Shown piece by piece: positions 18,670-26,307 of a DNA stretch of 64,000 bases. The notes beneath the pieces are model-generated. The model worked only from the letters and a program-made list of their open reading frames with translations, was not told where the DNA came from and made no database searches. Origin of the DNA: Pseudomonas petrae (GTDB lineage Bacteria > Pseudomonadota > Gammaproteobacteria > Pseudomonadales > Pseudomonadaceae); the NCBI RefSeq assembly GCF_021728295.1, contig NZ_JAKJXE010000023.1, forward strand, positions 1-64,000. The letters run 5' to 3'. Position 1 is the stretch's first letter, and each line of letters begins with the position of its first letter. Position numbers and translations under genes: made by a program.

Positions 18670-19272
18670 ATGTATAAGGTTTACGGCGATTACAACTCGG
18701 GCAACTGCTACAAGATCAAGCTGATGCTCAACCTGCTCGGCACGCAATACGAGTGGGTGCCGGTGGACATCCTCAAGGGCGAGACCGAAACCGAAGCGTT
18801 TCTGGCGAAGAATCCCAACGGCAAGATTCCTGTCCTTGAGCTCGAAGACGGCACCTGCCTGTGGGAGTCCAACGCGATTCTCAACTTCCTCGCCGAAGGC
18901 ACGCCTTACCTGCTGACCGAACCGCGCCTGCGCACGCAAATGCTGCAATGGCAATTCTTCGAGCAGTACAGCCATGAGCCGACCCTGGCGGTGGCGCGCT
19001 TCATTCAGTTTTATCTGGGGCTGCCAGAAGATCGGATGGAGGAATACCACTCGCTGCACCGGCGCGGTAACAAGGCGCTGAAAGTCATGGAGCAACAGTT
19101 GCTGCGCACGCCGTTTCTGGTGGGGGATAGTTTCTCCATCGCCGACATCGCGCTGTACGCCTACACCCACGTGGCCGATCAGGGCGGCTTCGACCTGGCG
19201 CAGTTCCCGGCGATTCAAGCCTGGCTCGCGCGGGTCAAGCAGCAACCGGGTTACGTCGGCATGCTGGATTGA
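18670..19272 (+). CDS. Glutathione S-transferase family protein
   Basis: A 200-aa protein. The N-terminal thioredoxin fold (MYKVYGDYNSGNCYKIKLML) has the likely catalytic Ser/Asn region. NPNGKIPVLELEDG supplies the cis-proline and WESNAILNFLAE the glutathione-binding Glu-Ser pair. The helical C-domain contains FLVGDSFSIADIALYAYTH. GAGGGGAGAGG precedes the ATG. It follows the aminotransferase gene by 60 bp and may be co-transcribed. It should conjugate or reduce electrophiles with glutathione. Confidence 0.9.
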   Translation: MYKVYGDYNSGNCYKIKLMLNLLGTQYEWVPVDILKGETETEAFLAKNPNGKIPVLELEDGTCLWESNAILNFLAEGTPYLLTEPRLRTQMLQWQFFEQYSHEPTLAVARFIQFYLGLPEDRMEEYHSLHRRGNKALKVMEQQLLRTPFLVGDSFSIADIALYAYTHVADQGGFDLAQFPAIQAWLARVKQQPGYVGMLD

Positions 19273-19302
19273 CGTTTGGCGTTCACTAAAAGGAGACGAG
19301 AC

Positions 19303-19689
19303 ATGCAATACAGGATGATCGCGGTCGGAATGCTGATGGCGCTGGGCATCGGCTGCTCGGCCCAGGCCCAGGACTGCGACGCCACTCAGGCGTCGATGAA
19401 CCAGTGCGCAAGCAAGGAATACGCGGCGCTGGACGCCGAGTTGAACACCCAATACAACGCCCAGATGGGCTACCTGAAGACGCCGGCGCGCAAGAAATCG
19501 CTGCAGGATGCGCAGAAGAAGTGGATCGCTTTTCGTGACGCCGATTGCCAGTATCAGGCAGGCAAGCGGGAGGAGGGCGGGAGCATGTGGCCGCTGGTGC
19601 AGGCGCAATGCCTGTCAGCGCAGACCAAAGTGCGGGTTGAGCAGTTGAAGGCGTATACGGCCTGTCGTCAGGAAGGCTGTCCGAAGTAA
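19303..19689 (+). CDS. LprI-like (DUF1311) periplasmic protein, possible lysozyme inhibitor
   Basis: A 128-aa secreted protein with signal peptide MIAVGMLMALGIGCSAQAQ and mature start DCDATQ. The DUF1311 pattern is clear: STQASMNQC-like TQASMNQCASKEYAALDAEL, then LQDAQKKWIAFRDADCQYQA and QAQCLSAQTKVRVEQL, with six cysteines for three disulfides. Relatives include the LprI lysozyme inhibitor. The ATG at 19303 follows AAGGAGACGAGAC; a start at 19276 is less likely. Confidence 0.85.
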   Translation: MQYRMIAVGMLMALGIGCSAQAQDCDATQASMNQCASKEYAALDAELNTQYNAQMGYLKTPARKKSLQDAQKKWIAFRDADCQYQAGKREEGGSMWPLVQAQCLSAQTKVRVEQLKAYTACRQEGCPK

Positions 19690-19700
19690 CGGCAAGGCCC

Positions 19701-19790
19701 CTACAGGAGCGCGCTTGCCCGCGATGCATTCGAGCAGCCGACAGGGAATGTCTGACAGATCGCAATCGCGGGCAAGCGTGCTCCTGCAGG
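19701..19790. repeat. REPIN: paired inverted REP sequences
   Basis: CTACAGGAGCGCGCTTGCCC at 19701 and the inverted GGGCAAGCGTGCTCCTGCAG ending near 19789 enclose about 45 bp. This is the same family as 15486-15578, again between convergent gene ends. Confidence 0.85.
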
Positions 19791-19799
19791 TGATGTGAT

Positions 19800-20171
19800 T
19801 CACACTGAGGAGAAGCGTTTCTCCAGGTAATCAACGATCACCTTCGATTCATACATCCACACCGTCTGACCTTGCTCCTCGATCCGCAGGCAAGGCACCT
19901 TGATCCGGCCGCCGCCACTGAGCAGTGCCTGACGATCCGGCTCGTTGTTCTTTGCGTCACGAAGGGCCACGGGCACGTTCAAACGGCGCAGCGCCCGGCG
20001 AGTTTTCACGCAGAACGGGCAGGCGTGAAACTGATACAGCGTCAGCGCTTTCGCCGACGCCTCGACGGCAGCCTGAGCCTCGGAAGAACGCTTCTTTTTG
20101 CTCGGCCGGGTCAGGAAATCGCCCGCGATCACGAGTTGGCCGAGACCGACTCTCACTGCTTTCATCAACAC
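19800..20171 (-). CDS. Glutaredoxin-like / GST N-terminal domain protein
   Basis: A 123-aa protein. After a 35-residue basic leader the thioredoxin fold begins (ALTLYQFHACPFCVKTRRAL) with redox motif CPFC. IKVPCLRI provides the cis-proline and MYESKVIVDYLEKRF the glutathione-binding helix, so thiol-disulfide exchange with glutathione is likely. GTG 20171 has GAGG seven to eight bases upstream; an ATG at 20165 is the alternative. It is co-directional with and downstream of folE by 73 bp. Confidence 0.85.
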   Translation of the reverse strand: MLMKAVRVGLGQLVIAGDFLTRPSKKKRSSEAQAAVEASAKALTLYQFHACPFCVKTRRALRRLNVPVALRDAKNNEPDRQALLSGGGRIKVPCLRIEEQGQTVWMYESKVIVDYLEKRFSSV

Positions 20172-20244
20172 GCTAAAACCTCACTCGGCGGTACGAACCG
20201 CCAGACAGCCGCAGCCTGATGCTGCGGCCTTCAGGACGCCGGGA

Positions 20245-20784
20245 TCACTTGATCAGGCTGAGAAACTCGGTGCGGGTCGCAGCGTTTTCGCGGAATTCAC
20301 CCAGCATCACCGAGGTGATCATCGACGAATTCTGCTTTTCGACGCCGCGCATCATCATGCACATGTGCTTGGCTTCGATGACCACTGCCACACCCAGCGC
20401 GCCGGTGACCTGCTGAATGGCTTCGGCGATCTGGCGGCTGAGGTTTTCCTGGATCTGCAGGCGGCGGGCGTACATGTCGACGATGCGCGCGACCTTCGAC
20501 AGGCCCAGCACTTTACCGCTCGGGATATAGGCAACATGGGCCTTGCCGATGAAGGGCAGCAAATGGTGTTCGCAGAGCGAATACAACTCGATGTCCTTGA
20601 CCACCACCATTTCGCTGTTGTCGGAGCTGAACAGCGCACCGTTGGTGACTTCTTCGAGGGTTTGCTCGTAGCCGCGGCAAAGGTACTGCATGGCTTTGGC
20701 TGCGCGTTTCGGGGTGTCGCGCAGGCCTTCGCGGGAGACGTCTTCGCCGAGTTGACCGAGGATGGCGGTGTAGTTCTGTTCCAT
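20245..20784 (-). CDS. folE: GTP cyclohydrolase I
   Basis: A 179-aa enzyme that converts GTP to 7,8-dihydroneopterin triphosphate, the first step to tetrahydrofolate. ELYSLCEHHLLPFIGKAHVA carries the zinc Cys and His-His pair, and MCMMMRGVEKQNSSMITSVM the second zinc Cys and catalytic region. ATG 20784 gives the usual length. The prophage junction sits at its start: bases 20786 and upstream are the att core and then phage DNA, with the integrase stop only 28 bp upstream. Its native promoter has therefore been moved about 42 kb away. A TTG at 20853 inside phage DNA is in frame and could add 23 residues. Confidence 0.95.
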   Translation of the reverse strand: MEQNYTAILGQLGEDVSREGLRDTPKRAAKAMQYLCRGYEQTLEEVTNGALFSSDNSEMVVVKDIELYSLCEHHLLPFIGKAHVAYIPSGKVLGLSKVARIVDMYARRLQIQENLSRQIAEAIQQVTGALGVAVVIEAKHMCMMMRGVEKQNSSMITSVMLGEFRENAATRTEFLSLIK

Positions 20785-20785
20785 C

Positions 20786-20805
20786 GTCACAGGGGTGTGT
20801 TCCGT
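20786..20805. repeat. attL core of the prophage
   Basis: The 20-mer GTCACAGGGGTGTGTTCCGT is repeated exactly at 63096-63115. A further 19 bp (20765-20783, codons 1-7 of folE) is also repeated at 63075-63093, with two mismatches between the blocks. Left of the core is intact folE; right of it is phage DNA. Confidence 0.85.
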
Positions 20806-20812
20806 AAGGGTT

Positions 20813-22020
20813 TCAGAGTGGGGGCGGTTCAGGCCGTACCAATTTTGTACCAATCAGCTTCGTTTCCAGCTTGTCCAACTCGCCCCAGTCGGTGCTTGAG
20901 TTGATCCACTTGGCGTACGTTGACAGCAGCATCTGCACGCTGTGTCCCAGCTGATTAGCGATGAATGCGGGGTTCATGCCCGCCATGAGGCACATGGTAG
21001 CGTAGGTGTGTCGGCAGTTGTACTGCCGTCTGCCCCGGAGGCCCAGGTCCTCAACCGCCACTTTGAAGAATTTGTCGGTCAGGCTGGCTTGCTGCAGGTA
21101 CTCACTGATTCTGGTCGGGGGGAAGATGTAAGGCGAGTCCCTCTGCATCCGTTTTTTCTGGGACCTGCGCAGCGTTGCGACTTCCTCAGCAATACGAAGC
21201 GCGTTCAATGCTCTGCTGTTGAGCATTACCGTGCGGGCAGCTTTTGTCTTGGTCCGCTCTTCGATGACCTTGTCCACCACGATCCGACAGACATGGGCGA
21301 GTCGGCGCTCCTTGTCCACTTCATCCCAGCGCAGGGCTGCTATCTCGCCTGGGCGCATGCCGGTATAGAAGGCGAACTCGAAGTACGCTGCATATATGGC
21401 CGTCGAATGCTTCAGAGTGTCGTACAGACGTCCGATTATCTGGTCTGCCTGCTCCACGGTGAAAGGATCGGGAGCTTTCTTCGGGCGCGCCGGCAGTTCG
21501 ATCGCATCAACGGGGTTGCGTGTTATAACGCCGTCAACGACTGCGGAGCTGAACATTGTGCCCAGGCGCTGTATCGCCGCGCGCTTGACCTCCTGGCTCA
21601 GCCAGTTCGTTTCAGTGACGACTCGGCGGAGATCCAGAGACGATACATATTCGATCGGCATCGTCGCGAAATGCGGCATCCAGTACTTGTTGAGAGAAAT
21701 TCGATAGTTCTTGCGGGTGCCGTTTACGACCTCGCGGCCGTTCAGCCATGCCTGGGCATAAGCACCAAAGAGCATCTTTGCCCCGTGTGTGAGTGCTTTG
21801 AGTTAGGGAACAGCTCGGCGTACCTGTCCGCATCCAGTACGCCGTGCTTGGCCAGGCTGATTACTTGAGCACGTAGATCGGCGGCAGCCTTGATCCCTTT
21901 TGGCGTCTGGGGATAGGGGAGGGTTTCGCAGCGTCTCTCACCATTCCATGTGAACCGGATGCGAACTGAGTTGCCCGCGAATTCAACTCCGGTGGGCAGT
22001 CCCATTGGCTTTCGATCCAC
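20813..22020 (-). pseudogene. int: Tyrosine-recombinase phage integrase, single-base frameshift
   Basis: Catalyses site-specific integration and excision. The gene is in two frames. From GTG 22020 comes the N-terminal arm-binding domain (GLPTGVEFAGNSVRIRFTWN, ending AELFPNSKHSHTG). From about 21780 to 20813 come the core-binding and catalytic domains. The catalytic part has Arg in YTGMRPGEIAALRW, HTYAT, LGHSVQMLLSTYAKW with the nucleophile tyrosine. The two join as HTG-AK-MLFGAYAQAW if one G is added to the GGGG run at 21781-21784. Either the integrase is inactivated, or the run is a sequencing error or a slippage site. The stop lies 28 bp from folE. Confidence 0.85.
20836..20854. repeat. Putative integrase arm-type site, left
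   Basis: GTACCAATTTTGTACCAAT is a tandem of GTACCAAT. The same tandem with one extra T occurs near the other prophage end at 62952-62971. Placement just inside both att cores suggests integrase arm sites. Confidence 0.4.
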
Positions 22021-22205
22021 GCCTCGTATCTCCTGATGCTGTAATAAATGCGGCCATCGATCTCGTTCCAGACGCCTTTGGGGATAATCCCTCGAGCACG
22101 CTTACCCTGCAGTGCCCGTCGCGTTGTGCCGACGAGCTCTGCCATCTTTGCCTCAGGCACCTTGTCCGCCACGTACTGCTCTTCAATCTTCTCTGCTACG
22201 GCCAT
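21861..22205 (-). CDS. xis: Excisionase-like DNA-binding protein
   Basis: A 114-aa small helix-turn-helix protein. MAELVGTTRRALQGKRARGI, then GVWNEIDGRIYYSIRRYEAW, is the excisionase/MerR-like pattern of phage recombination directionality factors. ATG 22205 follows AGAAGG. Its last 53 codons overlap the integrase 5' end in another frame, a common xis-int arrangement. It should bend att DNA and bias the integrase toward excision. Confidence 0.75.
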   Translation of the reverse strand: MAVAEKIEEQYVADKVPEAKMAELVGTTRRALQGKRARGIIPKGVWNEIDGRIYYSIRRYEAWIESQWDCPPELNSRATQFASGSHGMVRDAAKPSPIPRRQKGSRLPPIYVLK

Positions 22206-22394
22206 GGCTATACCTTCTGATTCGGCTCGCCCGCCCTACACCGGCAGGCCTGTGGATAGATGGAAATGGATTAGTGCGTAAAGGTGAAAACCCTTATATG
22301 AGGGCCTTCGCTACCATCTGTCCGGTGGTTTTTTTTGACTTTAATAAAACGACATTCGCGCGGTCTTTACTGCTCGCCGACTTAGAGCAGAGCC

Positions 22395-22586
22395 ATGCGG
22401 TCCCATGAGATCAACGTTGAAGACAGCGGATGTCTTCTTAGCGTATTGAACAGAGCAACCGAGGAGCTGATGTCGATGAGCATTGCCAGGCTCGGGACGC
22501 ATGAGTGGAAACGAGCTCATCGCGATCAGCAGTTGGCATTTGACATATGGCTTGATTACCTCAGGAAGGACCCTGTCTTTGATTAG
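22395..22586 (+). CDS. Small phage protein, start uncertain
   Basis: A frame of 63 codons ending THEWKRAHRDQQLAFDIWLD and RKDPVFD. The C-terminal part looks coding. GAGGAG at 22458-22463 favours an internal start at ATG 22470 or 22476, giving a 36-38-aa protein. It is transcribed opposite to xis. The function is unknown. Confidence 0.4.
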   Translation: MRSHEINVEDSGCLLSVLNRATEELMSMSIARLGTHEWKRAHRDQQLAFDIWLDYLRKDPVFD

Positions 22587-22605
22587 GAAGGAGTGAGCGA
22601 ACGAG

Positions 22606-22782
22606 ATGCTGCCTCGACGCGGGCATGTATATCCGATAGCAAAGCTAGACGCCGAAGGCCTCGACAATGCACGGCGCGCAGCGTTTCGGATTGCGGTACG
22701 GGGCTTGGAAGATGAGGCGAGTCTGCTGCCTCCTTGCCGCGCTGCCCCGCCACAGTCATCACGCCGGAGTCCGCCTGCCTGA
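22606..22782 (+). CDS. Possible small phage protein (58 aa)
   Basis: ATG 22606 follows GAAGGAG at a long spacing of about 14. The start MLPRRGHVYPIAKLDAEGLD and ARRAAFRIAVRGLEDEASLL look like protein, but the C-terminus (PPQSSRRSPPA) is low-complexity. It lies 20 bp after the preceding small frame. The family was not recognised. A minus-strand alternative (MSAANVLEFGELRRITGYT from 22847) cannot be excluded. Confidence 0.3.
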   Translation: MLPRRGHVYPIAKLDAEGLDNARRAAFRIAVRGLEDEASLLPPCRAAPPQSSRRSPPA

Positions 22783-22833
22783 TTCGCTAGGGTGTAGCCG
22801 GTGATCCGCCGTAACTCCCCGAACTCCAGCACG

Positions 22834-23232
22834 TTAGCTGCGCTCATGGCCGCTTGCCCCTTCCTGACTCGTCAGGTTTTCTGTATGCAATGAAACTGAT
22901 GCGTCACGGCTATGCGTCACGCGCACCGGGAAAGCCTCGCCTTCCCACTTGCCCGGGGTGCCGCGTATCACCGCCCGGTCGTGGTACTGGTGCGCCCGCT
23001 TGCCGGCGAAAGTCTTCATGCAAGCCTCGAAGCGCTCCTTGTCGGTCGTGGTCGCTATCAGCTCCTGGCCCACCGTCGAGCCGACCTGAACCCAGCCAGA
23101 TTTGTCGCGCCCGAAGTTTTCGGTCTTCAACAGCCGGTAGCGGTTACGAGTGCGGGAATTCGGCGAGCTGCTCTCGGTGTTGAGGTAGAACTGAACGCCG
23201 TCCTGCTTGACGTGGAAGACTGTCTTAGCCAT
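22834..23232 (-). CDS. Phage early protein of unknown function (132 aa)
   Basis: ATG 23232 follows an excellent AGGAGGT. The protein begins MAKTVFHVKQDGVQFYLNTE and includes NRYRLLKTENFGRDKSGWVQ and ATTTDKERFEACMKTFAGKR. No recognised domain. It is the distal gene of the leftward early operon (24962 to 22834) and overlaps the gene before it by 8 bp. Confidence 0.65.
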   Translation of the reverse strand: MAKTVFHVKQDGVQFYLNTESSSPNSRTRNRYRLLKTENFGRDKSGWVQVGSTVGQELIATTTDKERFEACMKTFAGKRAHQYHDRAVIRGTPGKWEGEAFPVRVTHSRDASVSLHTENLTSQEGASGHERS

Positions 23233-23617
23233 GACGTACCTCCTGGCCCATGGCCGATCCCGCGATGCGCAGTACTGCTCGTGCGATGTCAGCGTGACCT
23301 GATCCGTCAGCGCTGGTCTGCACTTCGAATTGTTCGACGGCAAATTGCACAGCGGCCCGCAGCAAATCGTTATCGGCCTTGAGCTTTTCCGCGACTACAA
23401 GAACCTCAGTCCAAGATTCATAGCCGTGTGCTTCGCGCATGGATTTCATGTGGTCGTAGAGCCCCTGATGCCGATTAATCTCCGCGATCAGCTCCAGCGC
23501 CACGGCAGGCGTCGTCAGCTGTTCGAACTGCTCCAGCGCCTGCTCGGCGTCGTGCACAGACTCGAATCGCTGGCCGACCACCTGGCACAGCACCTTCAGT
23601 TCGCTGTCACAGCTCAT
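23225..23617 (-). CDS. Phage early protein, helical (130 aa)
   Basis: From ATG 23617 (MSCDSELKVLCQVVGQRF). The protein is mainly helical and acidic, with SVHDAEQALEQFEQLTTPAV and EVLVVAEKLKADNDLLRAAV suggesting a coiled coil. It resembles the loosely conserved Ea22/Ead-like early proteins of lambdoid phages, but no firm family is claimed. A longer upstream extension to 23698 is open but would start in the preceding gene. Confidence 0.6.
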   Translation of the reverse strand: MSCDSELKVLCQVVGQRFESVHDAEQALEQFEQLTTPAVALELIAEINRHQGLYDHMKSMREAHGYESWTEVLVVAEKLKADNDLLRAAVQFAVEQFEVQTSADGSGHADIARAVLRIAGSAMGQEVRHG

Positions 23618-23810
23618 CGTCACGGCCCCCGCTTTCGGCGACGGCGCGCAGCTTGAGGTTGATACCGCAGGAAGCAGCCAGAGCAGTGAGCTGGCCAACG
23701 TTTGTCATTGGATCTTGCAGCGCCTGGCCGAAGCGGATTAGTCGGTCGCCCAAACTCTGGAACTCGGTCTTCAAGTAGGGCTGCGATCCTTGGGGCTGGG
23801 TGGTCGTCAT
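23607..23810 (-). CDS. Small phage early protein (67 aa)
   Basis: MTTTQPQGSQPYLKTEFQSL, then GDRLIRFGQALQDPMTNVGQ. The start overlaps the stop of the 232-aa gene and the end overlaps the next start, the tight overlaps expected of a translated operon. The function is unknown. Confidence 0.6.
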   Translation of the reverse strand: MTTTQPQGSQPYLKTEFQSLGDRLIRFGQALQDPMTNVGQLTALAASCGINLKLRAVAESGGRDDEL

Positions 23811-24505
23811 GCTGGCTCACCTTGCGCAACATCAGCCGGATAAGCTCGCATTGCACAGTCAATCTCATCATCAAGGTCGCGCTCGATCAGCATGTTCCCT
23901 GACTTGTCGCGCAGCGCCAGATCCTGACGAGGGGTGTCAAAGGCCACGTCTCGCAGCCACTCGTAGCGCTTGGCGTTGGTCACCGTCCTGATCCATTCGC
24001 CGATATCGGTGACGCGCACCTGGGCGTATGGCGTTTCAGCTACGACAACAGGCTCCGGTTCGGAAACTGCTACGGAAGTAGCATTTAACAGGTCTGGCTC
24101 CAGCAGCTTTTCTAAGCGCTGCTTGAACATCACCAGCACGCGGATGGCCTGGCCTGCCGCTTCCTCGGCCATCGATTCGTCGTCACCGTCATCGAGCGCC
24201 GCCTGCTTGACCGCGTCGGCGACCTGCAAATACATCGCAGGTACGTGAGCGATAACACGACGCAGAGCCGGTAGGTGATCTTGGTCGTGCATAACCGTGC
24301 CTCGACGCATGGCAGCCTCGGCGATAGTCACCTGGCTCTCCAGTTGCTCGGCACGCTCCATCACATCCCCTTCACCTGCGCTGGCAATGACGCCGAGTGC
24401 ACGGCCCACTCCTACGGGCATTCCGAGCTTCGCGTACTGCCGCAGGTCTTCAATCTTTGTGCCGGCGTGCGGCCGCAGCACCAGCGTGATCTTGTTCGTC
24501 TGCAT
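23807..24505 (-). CDS. Phage early protein of unknown function (232 aa)
   Basis: ATG 24505 follows AAAGGAGA. The N-terminus MQTNKITLVLRPHAGTKIED is followed by a helical middle (EDVMERAEQLESQ-like GDVMERAEQLESQVTIAEAA) and an acidic segment (LDDGDDESMAEEAAG). The C-terminal section (VRVTDIGEWIRTVTNAKRYE) is distinct and could be a separate small domain. It is part of the leftward operon under the OL-like operators. Confidence 0.6.
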   Translation of the reverse strand: MQTNKITLVLRPHAGTKIEDLRQYAKLGMPVGVGRALGVIASAGEGDVMERAEQLESQVTIAEAAMRRGTVMHDQDHLPALRRVIAHVPAMYLQVADAVKQAALDDGDDESMAEEAAGQAIRVLVMFKQRLEKLLEPDLLNATSVAVSEPEPVVVAETPYAQVRVTDIGEWIRTVTNAKRYEWLRDVAFDTPRQDLALRDKSGNMLIERDLDDEIDCAMRAYPADVAQGEPA

Positions 24506-24644
24506 CTGAATCTCCTTTCTTCAGGCAAGGCGATGCCCGGCCGCGTTTGTCGGCTTTCGAAAAAATCAGTTGGGTCTGTGGTTCAGATCAGCCTGAGCAC
24601 CGGACTGCGTCCCTATCTGGAGGCGCACGCCGCTGCGAAAGCGG

Positions 24645-24962
24645 TCATGCGACGAGCACGCCCTGGTGATTCTGATCTTCGTGCTGCTGGCCTGGATCTG
24701 CTGGCGCTGCGCAGGAAACGGCTGCGATCAGCCCGCGCTTGAATGCTTCCATCACCAGACCGCGAACGCTGCGGGCGCCAAGCTTGAATCGGGCGTCATC
24801 GAGGCGTTTGGAAACTGATTTTGGCGTGATGCCCATCAAGCGGGCGATTTCTTTCGCAGTCAGGTCGGCTGCGGCGTATGCGGTTGCTTCCAGCTCGCGA
24901 GGAGCCAGACCTCTGCCGAGGAACCCGGTCCAAGCGCCTGCAGTGATGGTGGTAAGGTTCAT
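24645..24962 (-). CDS. Small LuxR-type helix-turn-helix protein
   Basis: A 105-aa protein. LAPRELEATAYAAADLTAKE, then IARLMGITPKSVSKRLDDAR, is a GerE/LuxR-type DNA-binding domain without a sensor. CGGAGC precedes ATG 24962. It is the first gene leftward of the repressor, immediately behind two operator-like palindromes (25000-25037), the position of N or a delayed-early regulator in lambdoid phages. It could be a transcription regulator of the leftward operon. Confidence 0.7.
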   Translation of the reverse strand: MNLTTITAGAWTGFLGRGLAPRELEATAYAAADLTAKEIARLMGITPKSVSKRLDDARFKLGARSVRGLVMEAFKRGLIAAVSCAAPADPGQQHEDQNHQGVLVA

Positions 24963-24999
24963 TTTGAAAGCTCCGTGCTGGTTCGTGATGTGGCGAGAT

Positions 25000-25016
25000 T
25001 ACAACCAACACTTGTA
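25000..25016. promoter_or_regulatory. Repressor operator candidate OL-a
   Basis: TACAACCAACACTTGTA fits TRCAAM-N5-KTTGTA with one imperfect position. It lies just upstream of the leftward early gene at 24962. Confidence 0.5.
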
Positions 25017-25020
25017 TCTC

Positions 25021-25037
25021 TGCAAACGATATTTGTA
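25021..25037. promoter_or_regulatory. Repressor operator candidate OL-b
   Basis: TGCAAACGATATTTGTA has the same dyad and is offset 21 bp from OL-a, about two helical turns, allowing cooperative binding. Confidence 0.55.
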
Positions 25038-25047
25038 ATTGCGGTCG

Positions 25048-25070
25048 AAAAAAAACCAGGACTACCCTGG
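25048..25070 (-). terminator. Intrinsic terminator of the repressor gene
   Basis: On the minus strand CCAGGGTAGTCCTGG is followed by eight T. It lies about 22 bp after the repressor stop and would end the repressor transcript before it enters the leftward operon. Confidence 0.75.
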
Positions 25071-25091
25071 CTTTTCATTCTCTTCCACAGC

Positions 25092-25847
25092 TCACCATAT
25101 GACGGATGACCAAAAAACTCTTCCAATGATGCTGATGTCCCTCTGATCCATCTCCTCCAGCGTGTACTCCTCATCCAGATATTCGCGGTTGAAGCTTCTC
25201 AGTCTGACGCCGCCGTCTGGAAGTCGATGAAGCGTTTTGATTCGCAGATGCCCACTTTGATTGATGGCGTACATCTTGCCATCCTTCACCACCGTCGATC
25301 CCATATCTACCGCGACAATGCTGCCGTCTGGTAGCAAAGGACTCATGCCGTCGCCCTGGACCGTGACGCATATCGCTTTATCCAGCTCAACGCCGAGGGC
25401 GCTTAACTCAGCTTTACTAAAGCGTATTTTTCTGCGCTCTGACATCTCGATAGACGTCCGGCCAGATCCAGCAGGAGCCTCTACCTCGGTCAGGAACGGC
25501 ACGAAAACGTCTTCACTATCCAAAGGCGTTCCGACATCCCAGGGAACAACCCTACCATCTACCACCGCTTCAACCTTTGGTAATGGAGGCTCCGCGAGAC
25601 CGAATCTCTCGATTATCTCGGGCACGGTACCCACGAGAAGTCCGCTCGCCTTCAGCAGAACATGAGCGGGCGTTTCAAGCGCATGAGACATCTCAACGAG
25701 TTTCTTCGGTCTAGGTATTGATCTCCCTGACTCCCACGCTTGCACAGCCTGAGGAGATACCTTGAGACGGCGGCCCAGTTCCGACTGGCTGATACCAAGT
25801 CTTTCTCGGGCTGCGGCGATAGTTGAGGCCAATTTAGATGTAGTCAT
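25092..25847 (-). CDS. cI: CI-like phage repressor, HTH plus S24 peptidase
   Basis: A 251-aa protein that maintains lysogeny. Residues 6-60 form an XRE helix-turn-helix (LGISQSELGRRLKVSPQAVQ, then WESGRSIPRPKKL). The C-terminal S24/LexA-type domain has an Ala126-Gly127 cleavage site, nucleophile Ser169 (GDGMSPLLPDG) and probable general base Lys204 (LRIKTL), so RecA-stimulated self-cleavage on SOS induction is expected. ATG 25847 has only a weak ribosome-binding site. Operator-like dyads lie on both sides of the gene. Confidence 0.9.
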   Translation of the reverse strand: MTTSKLASTIAAARERLGISQSELGRRLKVSPQAVQAWESGRSIPRPKKLVEMSHALETPAHVLLKASGLLVGTVPEIIERFGLAEPPLPKVEAVVDGRVVPWDVGTPLDSEDVFVPFLTEVEAPAGSGRTSIEMSERRKIRFSKAELSALGVELDKAICVTVQGDGMSPLLPDGSIVAVDMGSTVVKDGKMYAINQSGHLRIKTLHRLPDGGVRLRSFNREYLDEEYTLEEMDQRDISIIGRVFWSSVIW

Positions 25848-25858
25848 GGCTAAAAGAT

Positions 25859-25875
25859 ACAACCTCGTGTTGTAG
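25859..25875. promoter_or_regulatory. Repressor operator candidate OR-a
   Basis: TACAACCTCGTGTTGTA is a perfect TACAAC-N5-GTTGTA palindrome, 12 bp upstream of the repressor start. Confidence 0.6.
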
Positions 25876-25883
25876 CGGTCATT

Positions 25884-25900
25884 GCAAATAACGTTTGTAA
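25884..25900. promoter_or_regulatory. Repressor operator candidate OR-b
   Basis: TGCAAATAACGTTTGTA is nearly identical in form to OL-b. It is the middle element of three. Confidence 0.6.
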
Positions 25901-25903
25901 ATT

Positions 25904-25920
25904 GAAAATCACAGTTGTAG
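25904..25920. promoter_or_regulatory. Repressor operator candidate OR-c (half-conserved)
   Basis: TGAAAATCACAGTTGTA keeps a perfect GTTGTA half-site at the same register. Three sites between repressor and Cro-like gene recall the lambda OR layout. Confidence 0.4.
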
Positions 25921-25957
25921 TCTTTGCGGCAATGTCATAAGTCCGCAGGCTCAGACC

Positions 25958-26254
25958 ATGAGTAACAGTCCCTTAGCTTCGGCGGTGAAAATCGTTGGAA
26001 GCCAGACAGCCTTAGCAAGGATTCTCGGCTGCACTCCGCAAAACGTTCAGCGGATGTGCGCTACGGGGAAAGTGCCAGCGAGGCATGTCCTAAAGATTGA
26101 AGCTGCTAGTGGTATCTCACGGTCGCTTCTTAGCCCCGATCTCTACCCGTTAGCTTCGCCGACCTTGGAACAAAATATACCGACGGGCGCTACCGATTGT
26201 CAGGTGGTCGGTTCCGCTGTTCGTCCATCCAGTGCTTCGCAGGCATCTCCATGA
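25958..26254 (+). CDS. Cro-like / YdaS-type DNA-binding protein
   Basis: A 98-aa protein divergent from the repressor. SAVKIVGSQTALARILGCTP then QNVQRMCATGKVPARHVLKI is the YdaS/Cro-like helix-turn-helix. It is the first gene of the rightward early operon, so it should antagonise the repressor at the shared operators and allow the lytic cycle. The C-terminal tail (VRPSSASQASP) is low-complexity. Confidence 0.8.
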   Translation: MSNSPLASAVKIVGSQTALARILGCTPQNVQRMCATGKVPARHVLKIEAASGISRSLLSPDLYPLASPTLEQNIPTGATDCQVVGSAVRPSSASQASP

Positions 26255-26307
26255 ATGCCTGCCAGCCCCTCCTTTTGAGGTCCGGTTAGCTTTTCGACCG
26301 GACACAA

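Noticed and set aside
22341..22847. A 168-codon minus-strand frame starting MSAANVLEFGELRRITGYT
   Set aside because: Only the first 20 residues look like a phage DUF4224-type start; the rest is shadow-like and opposes two small plus-strand frames.
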